Assembly (NCBI GenBank): GCA_023412435.1
Contig: JAEYNS010000186.1
Location: 1 to 5,651 of the forward strand
Length of the DNA stretch: 5,651 bases
Direction of reading: 5' to 3'
DNA from: Actinomycetes bacterium
GTDB lineage: Bacteria; Actinomycetota; Actinomycetes; Propionibacteriales; Propionibacteriaceae
A program made the translations under genes and the position numbers. The notes below the pieces were generated by a model, which was not told the DNA's origin, searched no databases, and worked only from the letters and a program-made list of their open reading frames with translations. The first letter of the stretch is position 1; each line of letters opens with the position of its first letter. Shown here piece after piece: positions 1-5,651 of this stretch.

Positions 1-32
1 CTCTGTACGAGATCACCCGCTCGCGCGGCTGA
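1..32 (+). CDS. Possible 3' end of a plus-strand gene entering from the left (very partial)
   Basis: Reading from base 3, the plus strand gives LYEITRSRG followed by TGA at 30-32, and a compact hairpin begins 11 bases later, as expected for the end of a gene and its terminator. Nothing about function can be read from nine residues. The frame is uncertain. The 61-bp repeat is not a multiple of three, so a gene entering in frame 1 would read through to the equivalent TGA at 91-93 and one in frame 2 to the TGA at 152-154; both would then end in YDEITRSRG. The region could also be wholly non-coding. The leftward sequence is needed to decide. Confidence 0.25.
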   Translation, partial: LYEITRSRG

Positions 33-43
33 CCTCTTCTCGA

Positions 44-61
44 GACCGGGCAGGCCCGGTC
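44..61 (+). terminator. Hairpin in repeat copy 1, possible terminator
   Basis: GACCGGGC (44-51) and GCCCGGTC (54-61) are perfect complements separated by AG. A further TCGA pairing on both sides is possible if a two-base GA bulge is allowed. It sits 11 bases after the TGA at 30-32. No T-run follows, so termination efficiency is uncertain, although GC-rich stems without T-runs are common at gene ends in high-GC actinobacteria. Confidence 0.4.
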
Positions 62-104
62 GATACGACGAGATCACCCGCTCGCGCGGCTGACCTCTTC
101 TCGA

Positions 105-122
105 GACCGGGCAGGCCCGGTC
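105..122 (+). terminator. Hairpin in repeat copy 2, possible terminator
   Basis: This is the exact second copy of the 8-base-arm hairpin (arms 105-112 and 115-122), again 11 bases after an equivalent TGA at 91-93. It arose with the 61-bp duplication and would give the upstream plus-strand gene two hairpins in series. No T-run follows. Confidence 0.4.
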
Positions 123-154
123 GATACGACGAGATCACCCGCTCGCGCGGCTGA

Positions 155-234
155 CTCCACCAACTTCTGCCAGATATCGGCCCCGGCCGACCACACTGTC
201 GGCCAGCCGGTCCTGGTGACCGAAGTTGGCGGAG
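155..234. repeat. 80-base imperfect palindrome, possible interspersed palindromic element or bidirectional terminator
   Basis: Nested complementary segments fold nearly the whole stretch into one long hairpin. 155-167 pairs with 222-234 (12 of 13 bases; A159 opposes C230). CCAG 170-173 pairs with CTGG 213-216, and CGGC 178-181 pairs with GCCG 206-209. GGCCGAC 185-191 pairs with GTCGGCC 198-204 around the six-base loop CACACT. It lies between the end of the tandem repeat and the VOC stop codon (241-243), so in a convergent arrangement it could terminate transcripts from both sides. Its length and symmetry exceed an ordinary terminator, and a mobile palindromic repeat or a structured RNA are alternatives. 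I recognise no named RNA family. Confidence 0.8.
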
Positions 235-240
235 CCGACC

Positions 241-645
241 TCAGGCTGCGGTCTGGTTGATCCGGACGAGGTTGCCGGACGGGTCCCGGACGGCTCCGTC
301 CCTGACCCCCCAGGGCTGGTCGGCGGGCTCCTCGACGACCTCGGCGCCGGTCGCCCTGACCCGCTCGAAGACGGCTTCGAGGTCGGGAGTGCTGAAGTGG
401 ACGCCGTTCATCGCACCCTTGGCGAGCAGGCCGGCGACCACGTCCTTGTCCTGGGGGCCGCCGTCGACGTAGTCGGTGAGGACGATGGAGACGTCCGGCT
501 GGCTCGCAGCGCCGACCGTGATCCAGCGGGAACCGTTGTAGGCCACGTCATTGCGCACCTCGAGCCCCAGCGCGTCGCGGTAGAACCCGAGCGCTGCGTC
601 GGGGTCGTGAACCTGGACGAAGCAGGTGGACAGTGAAATGTTCAT
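241..645 (-). CDS. VOC (glyoxalase/bleomycin-resistance fold) family protein
   Basis: This is a 134-residue cytosolic protein with the two-module VOC fold. The first module opens with MNISLSTCFV, followed by DPDAALGFYRDALGLEV (about residues 14-30). The second starts at GVHFSTPDLEAVFERVRATG (81-100) and ends in DPSGNLVRINQ (121-131). The ATG at 643-645 is chosen because the fold begins immediately after it; the frame is open upstream to 867, but that stretch is Arg/Pro-rich low-complexity sequence antisense-like to the overlapping regulator gene. The regulator's stop lies 10 bases upstream and no good ribosome binding site is visible, suggesting translational coupling. In metal-dependent glyoxalases the motif near the C-terminus usually supplies a Glu ligand (GNxxE); here the residue is Arg128. 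It is therefore probably not a classical glyoxalase I. The substrate is unknown. Confidence 0.88.
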   Translation of the reverse strand: MNISLSTCFVQVHDPDAALGFYRDALGLEVRNDVAYNGSRWITVGAASQPDVSIVLTDYVDGGPQDKDVVAGLLAKGAMNGVHFSTPDLEAVFERVRATGAEVVEEPADQPWGVRDGAVRDPSGNLVRINQTAA

Positions 646-655
646 GCCAGCCACG

Positions 656-1108
656 CTACGCACTGCGCGGCGGCGGCGCTTCTTCGATCCTGCTCGGCGT
701 CCGGGGCGGCCGGGTCGCCACCCGACGGACGCAGGCCGGCAGCGCGTCCAGCCCCCCGTGGTCGCGGGCCCGGTAGGCGGTCGGCGACTCCCCCACCACC
801 TCGGTGAACCGGGCGCTGAACGACCCGAGCGAGGAGAAGCCGACAGCCAGGCAGACCTCGGTGACACTCAGCTGGGTGCGCCGCAGCAGGGCCTGGGCGC
901 GCTCGATCCGGCGGGTCATGAGGTAGGTGTAAGGAGTCTCGCCGTAGGCCGCCCGGAACTGCCGCGCGAAATGGGCCGGCGACATCAGCGCTGCCCGGGC
1001 GATCTCGGCCACGTCCAGCCGACGCGCGTACTCCCTGTCCATCAGGTCACGGGCCCGCCTCAGGTGAGCGAGGTTCTCCAGCTCCTCGGGAGTCACGACG
1101 CCGAGCAT
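656..1108 (-). CDS. AraC-family transcriptional regulator, DNA-binding domain only
   Basis: The 150-residue protein consists of an AraC/XylS-type double helix-turn-helix domain. The first HTH spans about residues 32-53 (LDVAEIARAALMSPAHFARQ). The second spans about 81-104, with the family signature AVGFSSLGSFSARF and the closing GESPTAYR at 106-113. About 18 residues precede the domain, so the N-terminal ligand-binding domain usual in the roughly 300-residue family members is absent. The last 25 or so residues are Arg/Pro-rich and probably disordered. The ATG at 1106-1108 has only a weak G-rich stretch upstream. It is the first gene of a pair with the VOC gene, 10 bases downstream; such AraC-VOC pairs are common in actinobacteria, suggesting it controls its neighbour, itself or the DJ-1-family gene upstream. 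The effector, if any, is unknown. Confidence 0.88.
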   Translation of the reverse strand: MLGVVTPEELENLAHLRRARDLMDREYARRLDVAEIARAALMSPAHFARQFRAAYGETPYTYLMTRRIERAQALLRRTQLSVTEVCLAVGFSSLGSFSARFTEVVGESPTAYRARDHGGLDALPACVRRVATRPPRTPSRIEEAPPPRSA

Positions 1109-1183
1109 AGGCGCACCCCGCCCGCTGTCCCCGAAACCGATAGAGAACCGGCTGCCGAGGGAAGATCCCCCTCCGACGGCCGA

Positions 1184-1213
1184 AATCTACCGGTCTGCGG
1201 GAAGTGCGGTCAG
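1184..1213 (-). promoter_or_regulatory. Putative promoter of the AraC-VOC pair
   Basis: On the minus strand CTGACC (1208-1213, four of six matches to TTGACA) is followed after 18 bases by TAGATT (1184-1189), which fits the TAnnnT minus-10 pattern. The minus-35 overlaps the stop codon of the DJ-1-family gene. A start near 1177 would leave a leader of about 70 bases before the ATG at 1108. This is pattern-based only. Read-through from the DJ-1-family gene across the 101-base gap is equally possible, because no convincing terminator is present (only a weak GAGGG/CCCTC stem at 1157-1173). Confidence 0.3.
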
Positions 1214-1749
1214 CCGGCGAACTGCTCCAGGATCGCCGCGTTGAACGCATCGAGGTCGCGCGGGCTGCGGCTGGTGATGAGGTTCCCGTCCACCACCACC
1301 TCCTGGTCGACCCACGTGGCACCGGCATTGCGCAGGTCGGTGGCGATCCTCGTGGTCGAGGTCAGCGTCCGCCCAGGAACCACACCTGCCTCGATCAGGA
1401 TCCACGGCCCGTGGCAGATCGACGCGACGGGCTTGTTCTCCTCGAAGAAGGCCTTCACGAAGGCGATCGCCTGCGCGTTGTTGCGGATCTTGTCGGAGTT
1501 CAGCGTTCCGCCGGGCAGCACGAGGGCGTCGTAGTCGGCCGGGTCGGCCTCGTCGAGGGTCAGGTCGACGGTGAAGTCATCGCCGCGGTCCCAGTCGCCG
1601 ATCAGGGCTGTGATGGTCCCCGGCTCCTCGGAGACCAGGACGGGCTGACCGCCCGCCTCCTCGATCACCCGCCAGGGCTCGGTGAGTTCGGGCTGCTCGA
1701 CCCCACGCTTGAGGACGAACGCCACCTTCTTGCCGGTCAGGTCTGCCAT
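1210..1749 (-). CDS. DJ-1/PfpI-family protein (type 1 glutamine amidotransferase-like)
   Basis: The 179-residue cytosolic protein has the complete DJ-1/PfpI fold. It opens with the first beta strand, KKVAFVL (7-13). The conserved acidic motif GVEQPELTEPW (16-26) holds Glu18, equivalent to the Glu that contacts the nucleophile in this family. YDALVLPGG lies at 73-81, and the nucleophile elbow ASICHGPW (109-116) has Cys112-His113. The chain ends with the family's DG(N)LITSRSPRD segment (154-164) and a short helix. Length matches the PfpI/YhbO/YraA branch. Members have been described as peptidases, as general stress proteins and as glyoxalase III or deglycase enzymes acting on methylglyoxal; the deglycase role is disputed. 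The start is secured by AAGGAGG eight bases before the ATG. It is separated from the upstream E1 gene by a strong terminator. Confidence 0.93.
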   Translation of the reverse strand: MADLTGKKVAFVLKRGVEQPELTEPWRVIEEAGGQPVLVSEEPGTITALIGDWDRGDDFTVDLTLDEADPADYDALVLPGGTLNSDKIRNNAQAIAFVKAFFEENKPVASICHGPWILIEAGVVPGRTLTSTTRIATDLRNAGATWVDQEVVVDGNLITSRSPRDLDAFNAAILEQFAG

Positions 1750-1757
1750 CTGTCATT

Positions 1758-1764
1758 CCTCCTT
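1758..1764 (-). promoter_or_regulatory. Strong ribosome binding site of the DJ-1/PfpI gene
   Basis: AAGGAGG on the minus strand ends eight bases before the ATG at 1747-1749 and nearly matches the full anti-Shine-Dalgarno complement. It fixes the start codon. Another ATG lies seven bases upstream of the start, out of frame and too close to the AAGGAGG to compete. Confidence 0.85.
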
Positions 1765-1770
1765 GTCTCG

Positions 1771-1798
1771 ACCCTACCCACTTCCCGGCCTCCTTCAC
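1771..1798 (-). promoter_or_regulatory. Putative promoter of the DJ-1/PfpI gene
   Basis: On the minus strand TAGGGT (1771-1776) matches the TAnnnT minus-10 pattern and GTGAAG (1793-1798) lies 16 bases upstream as a poor minus-35. Initiation about seven bases downstream, near 1764, would give a very short leader starting at the ribosome binding site. Location after a terminator requires a promoter somewhere in 1765-1918, but this exact assignment is tentative. Confidence 0.3.
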
Positions 1799-1886
1799 CG
1801 AGCGCTCCCCCGTTCGCCCGAGGGCTCCCCCACTGAGGGAGCCTTCGCAGCGTTCGGAAGGGTTCAGCACGATGGGGAGCGTTCGG
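1798..1886. repeat. Cluster of GGGAGC-type direct and inverted repeats upstream of the DJ-1/PfpI gene
   Basis: CCGAGCGCTCCCCC (1798-1811) recurs as CCGAGGGCTCCCCC (1818-1831), with one mismatch at a 20-base spacing, about two helical turns. The second copy also pairs with GGGAGCC (1837-1843) through GGCTCCC (1823-1829), forming a 7-bp stem with a seven-base loop, extendable by a G-T and an A-T pair. GGGGAGCGTTCGG (1874-1886) is the inverse of the first copy with one mismatch. The position immediately upstream of the putative minus-35 suggests operator sites for a regulator. A leader stem or a chance GC-rich similarity remain possible. Confidence 0.55.
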
Positions 1887-1918
1887 CGCGAGAGGGCCGC
1901 GGAGCCGGGACAGGGGCA

Positions 1919-1956
1919 CGAGGCCCCGTCCGGACGCCGCGCCGGACGGGGCCTCG
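1919..1956 (-). terminator. Strong GC-rich hairpin terminating the E3-E1 unit
   Basis: Bases 1919-1933 and 1942-1956 are perfect 15-base complements separated by an eight-base loop (ACGCCGCG). The stem starts 21 bases after the E1 stop codon at 1978-1980 in the direction of transcription. There is no T-run after it on either strand, so it is a stem-only terminator of the sort frequent in high-GC actinobacteria. It may also protect the mRNA 3' end. Confidence 0.8.
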
Positions 1957-1977
1957 GATCAGGGCCCTAGCGGGGGT

Positions 1978-4434
<2,457 letters not shown>

Positions 4435-4436
4435 GT

Positions 4437-4444
4437 CTTCCTTC
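4437..4444 (-). promoter_or_regulatory. Ribosome binding site of the fused E1 gene
   Basis: GAAGGAAG on the minus strand lies just before the ATG at 4432-4434; GAAGG ends five bases from the start. The rest of the 46-base spacer after the E3 stop is rich in C and A with no hairpin, consistent with cotranscription and independent reinitiation of translation. Confidence 0.7.
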
Positions 4445-4480
4445 TGCTGGTTTCTGGTCTGTGTTCGGTGGAGGCGGGGG

Positions 4481-5651
4481 TCAGCCCTTGAGGGCCCAGA
4501 CGGCCTCGCGGATGCCTTCGGACACTGTGGGATGCGGGAAGACGACCTGGCGCAGGTCGTCGATGGTGTACTCCGACTCGAGGACGGCGGCCGCGCCCCA
4601 GATGATCTCCGGCGAGTAGGGGCCGACGGCGTGGAGACCGCGCACCACCCGGCTGGCCTTCTCGGCGATGACCTTGACCGCGCCGGGGGCCTTGAGGCCG
4701 TTCTCGGCGACGAACCGGCCCGACAGCACCAGCGGGACGGTGGCGGTGACCACCTCGAGCCCCTGGTCCTTCGCCTGGGTCTCGGTCAGCCCGACGCCGG
4801 CGGCCTCGGGGATCGAGTAGACAGCCCACGGGATGGTCTCGGTGCGGAGGGTCTGACCGGTGCGGGACGCGTGTTCGGTGTCGAGGATGTGCGCCACGGC
4901 GATCTCGGCCATCCGGTACGCGGCGTGGGCCAGCAGGGAGCGTCCGGTGACGTCTCCGACCGCCCAGACGTTGGGCAGGTTGGTGCGCATCGTGTCGTCG
5001 ACGACGATCCCCTTGGGCGTGTACTCCAGCCCTGCCTCCTTGGCGCCCCAGCCCTCGACCAGTGGACGGCGGCCGACCGCCATCAGGATCACGTCGGCGG
5101 CGGTGCGCACCTCGGCACCCTTGGCGTCGGTGTAGACCACCGTCTTGTCCTCGACGGCGCTCACCTTGCAGCCGAGGTGGAAGGTGACCCCCTCGATGCC
5201 CTTGCGGAGCTTCGAGGCCAGGTCGGGATCGGCGAACGGCACGATCTCGGGCAGCAGCTCGATCACCTCGACCTCGGCGCCGAAGGCGGCGAACAGCGAG
5301 GCGAACTCGACCCCGATCACGCCGCCGCCGATCACCACCAGCCGGGACGGGAACTCCTCAAGAGCCAGCAGGCCGGTGGAGTCGACGACGGCCGGGTTGT
5401 CCTTGGCGCCGGGGATGGGCGGCATCACCGGCACCGAGCCGGTGGCGAGGATGACGTGGTCGGCGGTCTTCAGCTCACCGTTGACCTCCACCTTGCCGGG
5501 ACCGACCAGGGTGCCGTGCGCGTCGGCGACCTCGACGCCGACCCGCTTCTCGGTCATCGCGACGCCGCCGACGAGGGTCTTGACGACCTCGTCCTTCCAG
5601 CCCTGGACCTTCGCCCAGTCGAAGGCGACGTTCTCGGCGGTGACGCCGAAC
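4481..5651 (-). CDS. lpdA: Dihydrolipoyl dehydrogenase (E3), N-terminus beyond the window
   Basis: This flavoprotein reoxidises the dihydrolipoyl group of E2 and reduces NAD+. 389 residues are visible, starting [16 protein letters not shown] at the right edge. The family is usually about 460-470 residues, so roughly 75 are missing, including the N-terminal FAD-binding GxGxxG and the redox-active CxxxxC pair. Visible (window numbering): VILATGS (66-72); NAD-binding [16 protein letters not shown] (105-120); MAVGRRP (190-196); FAD-contacting [10 protein letters not shown] (227-236); the dimerisation domain from about 275 with [15 protein letters not shown] (276-290); and the catalytic dyad HPTVSE (His373, Glu378). 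An ATG at 5555-5557 is internal, because the conserved reading frame continues upstream of it. Placement 46 bases before the fused E1 gene supports a complex-specific E3, but E3 proteins are often shared. No interruption is seen in the visible part. Confidence 0.96.
   Translation of the reverse strand, partial: FGVTAENVAFDWAKVQGWKDEVVKTLVGGVAMTEKRVGVEVADAHGTLVGPGKVEVNGELKTADHVILATGSVPVMPPIPGAKDNPAVVDSTGLLALEEFPSRLVVIGGGVIGVEFASLFAAFGAEVEVIELLPEIVPFADPDLASKLRKGIEGVTFHLGCKVSAVEDKTVVYTDAKGAEVRTAADVILMAVGRRPLVEGWGAKEAGLEYTPKGIVVDDTMRTNLPNVWAVGDVTGRSLLAHAAYRMAEIAVAHILDTEHASRTGQTLRTETIPWAVYSIPEAAGVGLTETQAKDQGLEVVTATVPLVLSGRFVAENGLKAPGAVKVIAEKASRVVRGLHAVGPYSPEIIWGAAAVLESEYTIDDLRQVVFPHPTVSEGIREAVWALKG

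Larger units (their letters stand above)
9..155. repeat. 61-bp tandem repeat, two exact copies plus a 25-base partial third
   Basis: Copies lie at 9-69 and 70-130 and are identical over all 61 bases. A third begins at 131 and matches for 25 bases, to position 155, where the sequence changes abruptly into the palindromic element at 155-234. Each unit carries, on the plus strand, a TGA stop (30-32, 91-93, 152-154) and, in the two full copies, a hairpin with 8-base arms. The identity of the copies points to recent duplication or ongoing copy-number change. There are no unique spacers between copies, so this is not a CRISPR array. Confidence 0.95.

Noticed and set aside
9..155. CRISPR array
   Set aside because: The units are contiguous and identical with no variable spacers, there are only about 2.4 copies, and no cas genes are present.
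646..867. N-terminal extension of the VOC protein to an ATG at 867
   Set aside because: The added 74 residues are Arg/Pro/Ser-rich, overlap the AraC gene in another frame and contain no part of the VOC fold, which starts right after the ATG at 645.
1157..1173. Terminator after the DJ-1/PfpI gene
   Set aside because: The only stem is GAGGG/CCCTC with a seven-base loop, too weak to call in this GC-rich sequence.
626..1534. A 302-codon open frame on the plus strand
   Set aside because: It runs antisense across three recognisable genes (VOC start, AraC, DJ-1/PfpI) and has low-complexity Arg/Pro-rich composition with no domain.
1963..1966. Second terminator at the AGGGCCCT palindrome just after the E1 stop (around 1961-1968)
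   Set aside because: It is a short palindrome with no loop, which cannot form a hairpin of useful size; the 15-bp stem at 1919-1956 is the convincing structure.
4481..5557. A complete E3-type protein starting at the ATG at 5557
   Set aside because: Conserved E3 sequence continues upstream of that ATG to the window edge, and the FAD-binding N-terminus and redox disulfide would be missing, so the gene is cut by the window.

Overview
The window is GC-rich (by eye about two-thirds G+C). Its genes have strongly GC-biased third codon positions, so several long antisense open frames appear opposite the real genes. The gene content and codon style suggest an actinobacterium. The fused alpha-beta 2-oxoacid dehydrogenase E1 would fit Propionibacteriaceae or relatives, but that placement is an inference from general knowledge and not a database match.

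Layout: every complete gene lies on the minus strand, so transcription runs from the right edge leftwards. At the right edge is the C-terminal five-sixths of a dihydrolipoyl dehydrogenase (E3; 4481 to beyond 5651). After a 46-base spacer comes one long gene (1978-4434) for a 2-oxoacid dehydrogenase E1 with alpha and beta subunits fused in one 818-residue chain. A strong 15-bp GC-rich stem (1919-1956) closes this E3-E1 unit. The 228-base gap 1750-1977 holds that terminator, a cluster of GGGAGC-type repeats and a putative promoter. It leads into a DJ-1/PfpI-family gene (1210-1749) with a very good ribosome binding site. After 101 bases comes a small AraC-type regulator consisting of little more than its DNA-binding domain (656-1108). 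It is followed 10 bases later by a VOC/glyoxalase-fold protein (241-645).

The left 240 bases contain no complete gene. They hold a 61-bp tandem repeat (two exact copies plus 25 bases of a third) and, starting exactly where the third copy breaks off, an 80-base imperfect palindrome (155-234) that ends six bases before the VOC stop codon. Each repeat unit carries a short reading frame with a TGA stop followed by a compact hairpin. It therefore looks like a duplicated gene end plus terminator belonging to a plus-strand gene left of the window, convergent with the minus-strand genes.

How the genes work together: E1 and E3 are two of the three components of a thiamine- and lipoate-dependent 2-oxoacid dehydrogenase complex that makes an acyl-CoA. 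The lipoyl-bearing E2 is not in the window and the substrate (pyruvate, branched-chain 2-oxoacid or acetoin) cannot be fixed from sequence alone. The DJ-1/PfpI, AraC and VOC genes form a second group that could serve in stress or reactive-carbonyl handling. I see no clearly new multi-gene system here. The least explained part is the repeat/palindrome region at 1-240.
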